Source of the DNA: JBCDCB01 sp039182735
GTDB lineage: Bacteria > Planctomycetota > Phycisphaerae > Phycisphaerales > UBA1924
NCBI GenBank assembly: GCA_039182735.1
Contig: JBCDCB010000014.1
Location: 1 to 61,972 of the forward strand
DNA length: 61,972 bases
Reading direction: 5' to 3'
Shown: positions 24,988 through 32,909 of the stretch, one piece after another
Numbering within the stretch: the first letter of the stretch is position 1
Layout of the letters: every line of letters starts with the position of its first letter
Notes under the pieces: generated by a model
Told to the model about the DNA's origin: nothing
The model's database searches: none
The model's input: the letters and a program-made list of their open reading frames with translations, nothing else
Program-made: the position numbers and the translations under genes

Positions 24988-26653
24988 TGCTGGCACCGAG
25001 CCGGCTCGTGAACGCCAGCGGCTTTGACGGCTCGCCCGAGCGCTCGTGCCGCACCGGCACCACCACGCTGAACGCGGCGCCCTTGCCGACATCCGACACC
25101 AGCTCGATCGTTGCGCCGAGCAGATCGGCGAACTCCCGCGCAATCGCCAGCCCCAGCCCCGTCCCCTGGTGCAGCTTCGTGTGCGTCCCGTCCACCTGCG
25201 TGAAGCGTTCGAAGACCCGCGCGTGCTCGCTCGGCGCGATGCCCGGCCCCGAATCGATCACGCTCACGCGCACGCACGCGCGTCCCCCGTCCGCGTGCTC
25301 GCGCTCAGCGCGCATCACCACCGTGCCCCGTTCAGGCGTGAACTTCACCGCGTTCGACAGGAAGTTGAAGACGATCTGCTGCAGCTTCTGCTGATCCGTC
25401 TCGACCACCGGCAGCGCCGCCCGACGCGGGTCGCTCACATACCGCGACGCGTCGTTGAACCCGGGGCCCTCCGCGCTGTCGAGCTGCAACTCCAGCCGGA
25501 TCTCTTTCTTGTCCGCAAGCGGGCGGATCAGCGCCACGAGACCCTCGCACGTCTCGCCCACGTTCATCGGCTGCACGTCGATCTCGATCGTCCCGGCCTC
25601 CAGCTTCGCCATCGTCAACAGCTCGTTGATCATCTCCAGCAGCGCGCGCCCCGACCGAACGATGTTCTCGATGTACCGCTTCCGCTTGATGAGCTGCGTC
25701 CGCGCACGCTCGTCGATCTCCGGGGCGTCGGCCTCGCGTTCGGCGATGTCTTCCAGAATCTCCGCGAACCCGATGATCGAATTCAAGGGTGTGCGCAGCT
25801 CGTGGCTCACGCTCGCGAGGAACTCGCCCTTCAGCTTCGCCGCTTCGAAGAGCGCGTAGTTCTTCTCCGCGAGCTCCGTGAGCTTCAGGTCCAGCGACGC
25901 GTTGATCCCGCGCAGTTGTTGCTGCTGTTCCTGCAGCGTCGTGAGCATCGTGTTGAACGCGCCTGCGAGCTCTTCGAACTCATCGCCAGTCTGGATGTCC
26001 GAACGGATGCTGAGGTTGCCCTCGCGGACACGCTCCGCCGTCGCGCGCAGCGCGCGCACGGGTTGCAGAAAGAGGCGTTTGGTCACGAAGTAGTACACCA
26101 GCACGGAGATCGCGGTCGCCACCAGCCCCGCCACAATCAGGAAGACGCGCTCGACGAGCAGCAACCCCGCCGCCGACGCCGATCGACGTTCGACGTACAC
26201 GATGCCCACCGGCGTGCCACGCCCCTCCTCCCGCATCACGTGCACAAGCCGGTACACGCGGTCCGAGCCGTCCCACACCGCCTCCCAATGCTCCTCCGGC
26301 GGGCGCTCACCGCTCGGCGCGTCAGGGAACAGCCGCGCCCGCGCTCGATCCAGAAACGCGATCTGGAACTCCGCGTCGCGCCACGACTCCACCGGCCAGT
26401 ACTGGATCGACAGCCCGGGCTGCTCGGTCCCGATCTCGTCTCGTCCCAGCCCCAGCGCCCACCGAGTCTGCGGGTCAAGCAGGGGGTTCTCCGACCACAG
26501 ACGCGCAATGTCCCTCGCCGCACCGATCTGCGAGCGATCCACCAGCACCGCCTGCCGGAACCAGGGCACCAGCTGCGCCGACGCGATCAGCACGACCACC
26601 GCCGCGCCGATCAGCAGCACACACTTCGTCGCGAGCGAAATGCTCTTGCCCAT
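24977..26653 (-). CDS. HAMP-domain sensor histidine kinase
   Basis: A 558-residue classical membrane histidine kinase. TM1 is at about 10-32, followed by a periplasmic sensor of about 130 residues, and TM2 is at about 168-190 (VFLIVAGLVATAIS). A HAMP linker follows (LQPVRALRATAERVREG), then a coiled coil, then HisKA with SVSHELRTPLNSIIGF, the phospho-His box. The HATPase domain has the N-box IVFNFLSNAVKFT, DSGPGI and GTGLGLAI. It lies 26 bp downstream of rsfS on the same strand but has no adjacent response regulator. The sensed signal is unknown. Confidence 0.92.
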   Translation of the reverse strand: MGKSISLATKCVLLIGAAVVVLIASAQLVPWFRQAVLVDRSQIGAARDIARLWSENPLLDPQTRWALGLGRDEIGTEQPGLSIQYWPVESWRDAEFQIAFLDRARARLFPDAPSGERPPEEHWEAVWDGSDRVYRLVHVMREEGRGTPVGIVYVERRSASAAGLLLVERVFLIVAGLVATAISVLVYYFVTKRLFLQPVRALRATAERVREGNLSIRSDIQTGDEFEELAGAFNTMLTTLQEQQQQLRGINASLDLKLTELAEKNYALFEAAKLKGEFLASVSHELRTPLNSIIGFAEILEDIAEREADAPEIDERARTQLIKRKRYIENIVRSGRALLEMINELLTMAKLEAGTIEIDVQPMNVGETCEGLVALIRPLADKKEIRLELQLDSAEGPGFNDASRYVSDPRRAALPVVETDQQKLQQIVFNFLSNAVKFTPERGTVVMRAEREHADGGRACVRVSVIDSGPGIAPSEHARVFERFTQVDGTHTKLHQGTGLGLAIAREFADLLGATIELVSDVGKGAAFSVVVPVRHERSGEPSKPLAFTSRLGASITR

Positions 26654-26679
26654 ACGGGGAGTCTACGAGCGCGCCGCGT

Positions 26680-27153
26680 TCACGCGCCGCCCGGGCGATC
26701 CGGGAGATCAACCTCGTTCCGCCACGTGATCCGCTCGGCGTCCCCCCAGAGCATCTCCAGGTCGTAGAACAGCCGCGCGCGCTCGTCGAAGATGTGTACC
26801 ACCACGTCCACGAAGTCGAGCAGCACCCAGTCTGCATCGTTCTCGCGCAGGTTGTGACGGTGCAGCGACATCGAAGCCGACTCCGCGACGTCTTTCAGGT
26901 GCTCGCCCGACGCACGCATCTGCCGGCTCGATGTCCCCGTCGCGATCACAAAGAAGTCCGTGACCGGGCTCAGCCCGCGCAGGTCGAGCAGCGCGATGTT
27001 CTCGCACTTGTCGCTCCAGAGCGAGACCGCCGCCTGCAGCGCGAACGCGCGTGCTCGCGCCTGCGACTCCGCATCGCTCACGCTCGCGCTGGGCGAGGGG
27101 CCCGCCAACGCGCTCTGCCTCGAACCCTCGGCTGCCTGATCGTCTTCGTTCAT
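26680..27153 (-). CDS. rsfS: Ribosome silencing factor RsfS
   Basis: A 157-residue RsfS/Iojap family protein. The family binds L14 on the 50S subunit and blocks subunit joining when nutrients are short. The family core is complete: IALLDLRGLSPVTDFFVIATGTSSRQ, then the GEHLKDVAES helix, WVLLDFVDVVVHIF and FYDLEMLWGDA. The N-terminal 40 residues are a polar, poorly conserved extension. The ATG at 27153 is used; the open frame continues upstream but into the NYN gene, whose stop lies 5 bp before this start. Co-transcription with the NYN gene and the downstream histidine kinase is likely. Confidence 0.94.
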   Translation of the reverse strand: MNEDDQAAEGSRQSALAGPSPSASVSDAESQARARAFALQAAVSLWSDKCENIALLDLRGLSPVTDFFVIATGTSSRQMRASGEHLKDVAESASMSLHRHNLRENDADWVLLDFVDVVVHIFDERARLFYDLEMLWGDAERITWRNEVDLPDRPGGA

Positions 27154-27158
27154 CGCAC

Positions 27159-27875
27159 TCACCCTAGCCCATCGCCCGGCTCTTCTCGCAGCCACCGCCG
27201 CATATCGAGGTCTTCGAGCCGCAGCCGCGCCCCAAAGACCCGGCGTGCCTCGAGCAGTTCAGGATCGACGCCCATCTTCTCGCCCGGCGCACGCCGCCGG
27301 TCCGCGATCGGCTTCCGCGTGCCTCGCTCGGAGGGCCCCGCCTTGGGCTTGGACGGCTTGGGTGCCTCAGATGGCTCGAGCGCAAGCAGGGGGTCTGTAC
27401 CCTGATCGATTCCGAACTCCTGGAGCCAGTGGTCCACGCCGAGGCGATCGAGCGTCGAGCCCGGCGCGTGCTTCCCGGGCTTCGCCGCCCGAGCACCATC
27501 ACGGACCAGTTCCGACAGAAAGCGACGCGAACCGACAACCCGAGCACCCCGCTTCCGCACCGCTCGCTGGATGTCGCGATCCGACGTCACCACCAGCAGC
27601 CGCCCCGGCCCGCTGTCGCGCTGCACGAATCGCTTGATCCACGCGTCCGCGTCCGTCCCCGACCCCGTGAAGATCACGCGGTGTTCGCCGCTCTTTCCGA
27701 AGCGGGCGTCGAGATGCGGCGGGCGGTTGCCGTCGCAGACCACCCGCGTCTCACGACCGCGGTAGCGCGAACGCGCGAGCAGACCCATGAACTCGGTCAG
27801 TTCGATCCCCGCGACCGCCTGACCGAGGTCGGAGGTCCCCTGGTGGAGCACGTTGTAGCCGTCGATCAGCAGCAT
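27159..27875 (-). CDS. NYN/YacP-like PIN-fold ribonuclease
   Basis: A 238-residue protein whose first about 150 residues match the NYN domain of the YacP/Rae1 type. It begins with LLIDGYNVLHQG, has RVVCDGN, the acidic TGSGTDADAWIKR motif and VVTSDRDIQR, which together supply the conserved aspartates of a PIN-like metal-dependent RNase. The C-terminal 80 residues are charged and low-complexity, ending in a helical LEDLDMRRWLREE segment. Rae1 of Bacillus cleaves mRNA at the ribosome; a ribosome-linked role fits the neighbouring rsfS and rpsU genes (inference). It is divergent from rpsU. Confidence 0.82.
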   Translation of the reverse strand: MLLIDGYNVLHQGTSDLGQAVAGIELTEFMGLLARSRYRGRETRVVCDGNRPPHLDARFGKSGEHRVIFTGSGTDADAWIKRFVQRDSGPGRLLVVTSDRDIQRAVRKRGARVVGSRRFLSELVRDGARAAKPGKHAPGSTLDRLGVDHWLQEFGIDQGTDPLLALEPSEAPKPSKPKAGPSERGTRKPIADRRRAPGEKMGVDPELLEARRVFGARLRLEDLDMRRWLREEPGDGLG

Positions 27876-27942
27876 GGCGTCGAAGGATCGTAGTGGGCAC
27901 GCCCCCTCGACCGGTCTTCGTTCGGAAAACCCTGCCCCGGAC

Positions 27943-27971
27943 TTGCCAACCGGGCATGACGACGGGATACT
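27943..27971 (+). promoter_or_regulatory. Candidate promoter of rpsU
   Basis: TTGCCA (27943-27948), a 17-bp spacer and GATACT (27966-27971) lie about 70 bp before the rpsU start and point away from the NYN gene. Each box matches 4 of 6 consensus positions or better. Confidence 0.45.
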
Positions 27972-28038
27972 CTTGCCCCCTCACCGTCTGCGCGTCGCGG
28001 CGGGGAGGCGGCTGCGTTGTGGAAAGGTCCGGTCGAGC

Positions 28039-28224
28039 ATGTCCATTCGCGTCAAGGCACGAGGCGGTGAGTCGGTCGAGCAGCTCATGCGCCGCTTCAA
28101 GAAGCTGTGCGAAAAGGAAGGCCTCACCAAAGACATCAAGCGCAAGCAGTACTACGAGAAGCCTTCCGAGCGCCGCCGTCGCGCCGCGCGCAAGACGCAG
28201 AAGCGTTCGTTCACCGGACGCTGA
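28039..28224 (+). CDS. rpsU: 30S ribosomal protein S21
   Basis: A 61-residue, very basic S21. It has the family start MSIRVKARGGESVEQLMRRFKK split over the first helix, the KLCEKEGL turn, and the KRKQYYEKPSERRRR basic helix. It binds near the 3' end of 16S rRNA and aids translation initiation. The ATG at 28039 gives the normal length; the open frame continues upstream without relatedness. It has its own promoter candidate and is followed by a strong hairpin terminator, so it appears monocistronic. Confidence 0.96.
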   Translation: MSIRVKARGGESVEQLMRRFKKLCEKEGLTKDIKRKQYYEKPSERRRRAARKTQKRSFTGR

Positions 28225-28242
28225 TCTCACTCGCACTTGACG

Positions 28243-28275
28243 GGGCCGTCGCGGGAGCGGCGGCCCTTGTTGTTT
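28243..28275 (+). terminator. Rho-independent terminator of rpsU
   Basis: A 10-bp stem GGGCCGTCGC (28243-28252) with GCGGCGGCCC (28257-28266), one G-U pair, and a GGGA tetraloop. It is followed by TTGTTGTTT and begins 18 bp after the rpsU stop. Confidence 0.85.
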
Positions 28276-28443
28276 CCTGAACGAGCTCGCGCGACACCCC
28301 GACACGCGGGGACCGCCGGGCTCCGCGCTCAGGACCATCGACGGAACGAGCGCCCTCGGGCGCCGTGGTGTTTACGAGCCGTGCCCCTTCGGGCCGACGC
28401 GGTGTCCCCATCGAAGCCGCGCCGAACCTGACAGAAGAGAGGA

Positions 28444-31173
28444 ATGCCCATCGTGACCGCGCTCTCACTCGCAGCCGACCTGCACCCGGCGTACTTCCTG
28501 GCACCCGTTGGTGCCGTCGTCGCCCTTGTCATGGCCTTCGTCTTCTCCAAGAGCGTCATGCAACGCTCCGAAGGCGACGACGAAATGATCCGCATCGCGC
28601 AGGCCGTCCGCGACGGTGCCATGGCCTACCTCACGCGACAGTACAAGGTCGTCACGCTCGTCTTTGTGATGCTCCTGGTCTTCCTCGGCATCATGGTCGC
28701 GCTCGGGCTCCAAGAGACCTTCACGCTTATCGGCGTGCCCGTCGCCGGGCTCTTCTCCGGTCTCTGCGGCTGGTTCGGCATGAAGATGGCCACCAACGCC
28801 TCCGCCCGCACCACCTTCGCCGCCAAGGAGTCGCTCAACGAAGGCCTCACCGTCGCCTTCCGCTCCGGCGCGGTCATGGGCCTCGTCGTCGTCGGCTTCG
28901 CGCTGCTCGACGTCTCCCTCTGGTACGCCATCTTCAACCTCACCGGGCTCGCCGGTGACATCCAGGCCCTCACCACCGTCATGCTCAGCTTCGGCATGGG
29001 CGCCTCGACGCAGGCCCTCTTCGCCCGCGTGGGCGGCGGCATCTACACCAAGGCCGCCGACGTCGGCGCCGACCTCGTCGGCAAGGTCGAAGCCGGTATC
29101 CCCGAAGACGACCCCCGCAACCCCGCCACCATCGCCGACAACGTCGGTGACAACGTCGGCGACGTCGCCGGCATGGGCGCCGACCTCTACGAGTCCTACT
29201 ACGGCTCCATCCTCGCGACCATGGCCCTCGGCGCCGCCGCCGCGTTCACGTTCAACAACGTCGAGAACCAGACCGCGCTCGCCCTCGCGCTGACCGCCAC
29301 TCCGCTCGCGCTCGCCGGGGCCGGCATCTTCTGCTCGGTCATCGGCATCTTCAGCGTCAAGGCCGAGGAAGGCGCTTCGTTCAGCCAACTCCTCAAGGGC
29401 CTGCACATGGGCGTGTACATCGCGTCCGCCATCGTCTTCCTCGCCGCCGTCGGCATCCTCTACTTCACCGTCGGGATGTTCGACGCGGGCGAGAACGTCA
29501 CGCTGCCCTTCTCGTGGCTCGGTCTCGTCGGTTCGATCCTCACCGGCCTCGTCGCCGGCAACGTCATCGCGTACGCCACCGAGTACTACACCTCGTACGA
29601 ACACCGACCGACGCAGCGCATCGCCGAGCAGGCTCTCACCGGGCCCGCCACCGTCATCATCTCCGGCATCGCCGAGGGCATGAAGTCCACGTGGGCCTCG
29701 CTGCTCACCGTTGTCGTCGCGATCCTGCTTGCCTTCATCTGCGCGGGCGGTGCTGATTCGTTCCTGATGGGTCTCTACGGCGTCGGCATCGCCGCCGTCG
29801 GCATGCTCTCGACCCTCGGCATCACGCTCGCCACCGATGCCTACGGCCCCATCGCCGACAACGCCGGCGGCAACGCCGAAATGACCAGCCAGCCCCCGCA
29901 CGTCCGCGAGCGCACCGACATGCTCGATTCGCTCGGCAACACCACCGCCGCGGTCGGCAAGGGCTTCGCGATCGGTTCTGCAGCCCTCACGGCGCTCGCG
30001 CTCTTCGCCGCCTTCGTGCAGGTCGTCGAGGTACAAATCGATCGACAGGCCGCCAACTACGCCATCGCGCTCGAACAGGAGGGCACGACCCTCGACATCG
30101 GGCAGGCCATCTACCGCGGGCACGGGCAGTTCGTCATCCGCTCCGCTGAAGGCGATGAGGGCCTCCACGCCGGCTTGCTCGACTCCGCCCGCTCGGACGA
30201 CGCCGTTGCGCAGGGCCTCGTGAACTCCGCTCCCGACGGGACGCTCGAGATCTACGACTTCGCGCCGCAGCGCGCCGGCATGTCGATCGAAAGCGCCAAG
30301 TACATCAACGTCATGGTCGGCGACGAGACCAGCGTCGAGGTCATCAACGCCGAGAAGGCCGACATCGAAGACATCCTCACGTTCTACGACGTCACGCTCA
30401 CCAACCCGGCCCTGCTCGGCGGGGTCTTCATCGGCGTGCTCCTCACGTTCCTCTTCTGCGCTCTCACCATGAACGCCGTCGGTCGCGCCGCCTACAGCAT
30501 GATCGACGAATGCCGACGCCAGTTCGGCAAGATCCGTGAGTCGCTCCGCGCCGGCGGGATGTCTGAAGAGGACGTCGCCAACCCCGACAACTGGCCCAAG
30601 ACCGGCGTCGATCACGAAGGCACGCACTACCCCGACTACGCCTCCTGCGTCTCCATCTCGACCGCCGGCGCCCAGAAGGAAATGGTCGTCCCCGCCGCCC
30701 TCGCGATCATCATCCCGATCCTCGTGGGCCTCACCCTCAACGTGCCAGGCGTCATGGGCATGCTCGCCGGCGGGCTGACCTGCGGCTTCGCCGTCGCCAT
30801 CTTCATGGCCAACGCCGGCGGCGCGTGGGACAACGCCAAGAAGCTCCTCGAGTCCTACGGGCGTATCACCGCCAACGACATGGTCAACAACCCGGAAGTC
30901 GCCAACAAGGTCCCCGAGGCCGTTCGCGACGCCATCCGCACCCGCGCCCAAGACATGATCAAGGTCGGCAACGGCGACGATTACGTCTACGGCAAGGGCT
31001 CCGAAGACCACAAGGCCACCGTCGTCGGCGACACCGTCGGCGACCCCTTCAAGGACACCTCGGGCCCCTCGCTCAACATCCTCATCAAGCTGATCTCGGT
31101 CGTGTCCGTCGTCTTCGCCGGCCTGACCGTCGCCTACGGCCCGATCGTCGGCTCGCTCATCGGTCTCAACTGA
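28444..31173 (+). CDS. hppA: Membrane-bound K+-dependent ion-pumping pyrophosphatase
   Basis: Integral membrane pyrophosphatase that couples PPi hydrolysis to H+ or Na+ export. Catalytic motifs include the TKAADVGADLVGKVE loop, the acidic DNVGDNVGDVAGMGADLYES segment, ATDAYGPIADNAGG, and near the C-terminus GDTVGDPFKDTSGPS. The sequence GNTTAAVGKG (about 498) has Ala where potassium-independent enzymes have Lys, so it is predicted K+-dependent. About 16 membrane helices are visible. At 909 residues it is far longer than the usual 660-770. The excess is mainly a polar insert of roughly 90-100 residues between about 530 and 648. Upstream AGAGGA precedes ATG 28444, and a strong terminator follows. 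H+ versus Na+ specificity cannot be read. Confidence 0.95.
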   Translation: MPIVTALSLAADLHPAYFLAPVGAVVALVMAFVFSKSVMQRSEGDDEMIRIAQAVRDGAMAYLTRQYKVVTLVFVMLLVFLGIMVALGLQETFTLIGVPVAGLFSGLCGWFGMKMATNASARTTFAAKESLNEGLTVAFRSGAVMGLVVVGFALLDVSLWYAIFNLTGLAGDIQALTTVMLSFGMGASTQALFARVGGGIYTKAADVGADLVGKVEAGIPEDDPRNPATIADNVGDNVGDVAGMGADLYESYYGSILATMALGAAAAFTFNNVENQTALALALTATPLALAGAGIFCSVIGIFSVKAEEGASFSQLLKGLHMGVYIASAIVFLAAVGILYFTVGMFDAGENVTLPFSWLGLVGSILTGLVAGNVIAYATEYYTSYEHRPTQRIAEQALTGPATVIISGIAEGMKSTWASLLTVVVAILLAFICAGGADSFLMGLYGVGIAAVGMLSTLGITLATDAYGPIADNAGGNAEMTSQPPHVRERTDMLDSLGNTTAAVGKGFAIGSAALTALALFAAFVQVVEVQIDRQAANYAIALEQEGTTLDIGQAIYRGHGQFVIRSAEGDEGLHAGLLDSARSDDAVAQGLVNSAPDGTLEIYDFAPQRAGMSIESAKYINVMVGDETSVEVINAEKADIEDILTFYDVTLTNPALLGGVFIGVLLTFLFCALTMNAVGRAAYSMIDECRRQFGKIRESLRAGGMSEEDVANPDNWPKTGVDHEGTHYPDYASCVSISTAGAQKEMVVPAALAIIIPILVGLTLNVPGVMGMLAGGLTCGFAVAIFMANAGGAWDNAKKLLESYGRITANDMVNNPEVANKVPEAVRDAIRTRAQDMIKVGNGDDYVYGKGSEDHKATVVGDTVGDPFKDTSGPSLNILIKLISVVSVVFAGLTVAYGPIVGSLIGLN

Positions 31174-31202
31174 CCGACGACGCGACAACCTGAACCACAC
31201 CG

Positions 31203-31231
31203 CGGGGCGCTCCAACCGGGGCGCCCCGTTT
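31203..31231. terminator. Bidirectional terminator between hppA and P450 genes
   Basis: A perfect 8-bp stem CGGGGCGC (31203-31210) with GCGCCCCG (31221-31228) is followed by TTT on the plus strand. It sits between the convergent hppA and cytochrome P450 genes and may serve both. Confidence 0.7.
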
Positions 31232-31248
31232 GCGTTCCTACTCCGTAG

Positions 31249-32811
31249 TCAATTCGAATGAAACGGGCACGCCGGAGCAGCCGGTGGATCCTGGGCAACC
31301 GACGCGCCCAGCCCGGAGTCTTGACCGCGCAGCGTGAGGTCCACGAGCACGCCGTCCTCGGGCTTCGTGGAGACCCCGGCGCGTGCCTCGTTGTGTTCGT
31401 TTACCGCGCGAACATCGAAGAGCTTGATACACGTGCCGACGACCAGCGCGACTTCCAGTTGCCCGAGGCTCTTGCCCGGACAGAAGCGAGGCCCGTGCCC
31501 GAATCCGAAGTGCAGCGCATCGTTCCGTCCCTTTCCCTCCGACGCGAGCCGTTTCCATCGCTCCGCGCGGAATTCACGCGCCGGGAATCCTGTCATGCCC
31601 GGTCCCCAGTGATCGTCGTGACGGTTCGCGTGCCAGACGTCGAGCAGGATGTGCGTGCCCTTCGGGATCATGATGCGTTCGCCATCACGTACTTCGACCC
31701 AGGTGTCTTCCGTCGCAAGGCGAGGGTGGAAGTACAGCGAGGGGGTCAGGCGGAGTGTCTCGTCGAGGAGGCACTTGAGGTTTGTCGCCGCATCGAGCGT
31801 CTCGGGTGTGTACGCATCGATCTGGCGAACCTCGGCAAACACCCGTCCCTGACACTCGGCGTCTCGCGCGGCATGGGAAATGGCCCAACTCGCGTACGAC
31901 GTCGTGGCTTCGAGCGCTCCCGCGAGGAAGACCCGGATGTTCCCACGCAGCGCGTCGTCCGGCGCGTCCGATTCGAATTGGCTCCACAAGCCTCGCCTCG
32001 CGCGCCTCGGTTCGAGCACAATATCCGTGAGTTCTTCGAACGCGTCTTGCGCACGGCGGACTTCCCGCATCCGCGGCGCCATCCACGGAAGCGCACGAAG
32101 CGGGATGCCGAAACGCGCAAAGACCGTATCGCGCACGATGTGGTCGATCACCGTATCCAGCGCGGGAACAAAGCGATCTCGGATCACGCCGTACTCGACC
32201 TCTGCTCCAAAGAAGCAGTTCACGAGCATCTCGAGCATAACGGCCTTGACTTCGGGCTCGAGCTGCACCCGCAGAGGGCTGCCCGCCTCAGTGATTCGGG
32301 ACGCGAACACCCCGAGCCGCTCCCGCACCGTCTGACGGAACGTCACCTCGAAGTCATGGAATCGCTCGGGCTGAAAGAGCGTGGCTCTCGCGAACGGCGG
32401 CATCGCGAGCTTCTTCTGCCGCTTCCACGCCTCGCCGTTCGCATAGAGAAGCGTGTCCTCACCCGTTGCGCGCGCGATTCCTCGTGACGGCATGGTGTCA
32501 CGATCGAACTGGCCGGCCTTCGCTCCGGTTTCCGCCGAGATGGCGCGGATCATCGCGGGGTCCCGCGTCACAAGGATCGGCTTGAAGCCTGGCACATGGA
32601 GGTAACGCGAATGCCGCTCCGAACCTTGCATGCCATCCGTTCCCGCGTAGTAACGCTCAAGAATCCGGAGCGGCTCCGTGTAGTTCCACGGGTGCGGGAA
32701 CGGAAGCGATGTGCCCCCTCGGCGAGTGCCGAGCGACACACGGCCGGGCAAGTAGCTTCCCCTGAAGGGACCGGCCTCGCCGTCGTGATGTGCCTGTGTC
32801 GTGTCAGCCAT
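31249..32811 (-). CDS. Cytochrome P450
   Basis: A 520-residue soluble P450 monooxygenase. The haem-binding loop FGFGHGPRFCPGKSLG carries the thiolate ligand Cys444. The K-helix ExxR is in DETLR. The I-helix motif is AGALEATTS, with Glu replacing the common second Gly/Ala position before the Thr that helps activate oxygen. No membrane anchor is seen. Redox partners are not adjacent; a ferredoxin-NADP reductase is 24 kb away in the window. Substrate is unknown. It is longer than typical bacterial class I P450s (about 400), closer to CYP102/CYP4-like lengths. It is convergent with hppA. Confidence 0.94.
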   Translation of the reverse strand: MADTTQAHHDGEAGPFRGSYLPGRVSLGTRRGGTSLPFPHPWNYTEPLRILERYYAGTDGMQGSERHSRYLHVPGFKPILVTRDPAMIRAISAETGAKAGQFDRDTMPSRGIARATGEDTLLYANGEAWKRQKKLAMPPFARATLFQPERFHDFEVTFRQTVRERLGVFASRITEAGSPLRVQLEPEVKAVMLEMLVNCFFGAEVEYGVIRDRFVPALDTVIDHIVRDTVFARFGIPLRALPWMAPRMREVRRAQDAFEELTDIVLEPRRARRGLWSQFESDAPDDALRGNIRVFLAGALEATTSYASWAISHAARDAECQGRVFAEVRQIDAYTPETLDAATNLKCLLDETLRLTPSLYFHPRLATEDTWVEVRDGERIMIPKGTHILLDVWHANRHDDHWGPGMTGFPAREFRAERWKRLASEGKGRNDALHFGFGHGPRFCPGKSLGQLEVALVVGTCIKLFDVRAVNEHNEARAGVSTKPEDGVLVDLTLRGQDSGLGASVAQDPPAAPACPFHSN

Positions 32812-32909
32812 ATGGGCATCCTCGCCCGCCGAGCGCTGGCGCGCTCCTCTCTGCTGTGATTGGGAACTCTGGGCTCAGTGCTTCCAAACGACCGATTCTC
32901 GCTTTGCAG

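Noticed and set aside
28465..31215. A 916-codon open frame opposite hppA
   Set aside because: It is the antisense of a conserved pyrophosphatase; GC-rich codon use removes stops on the other strand. Its translation is Glu/Asp/Gly-rich and resembles nothing.
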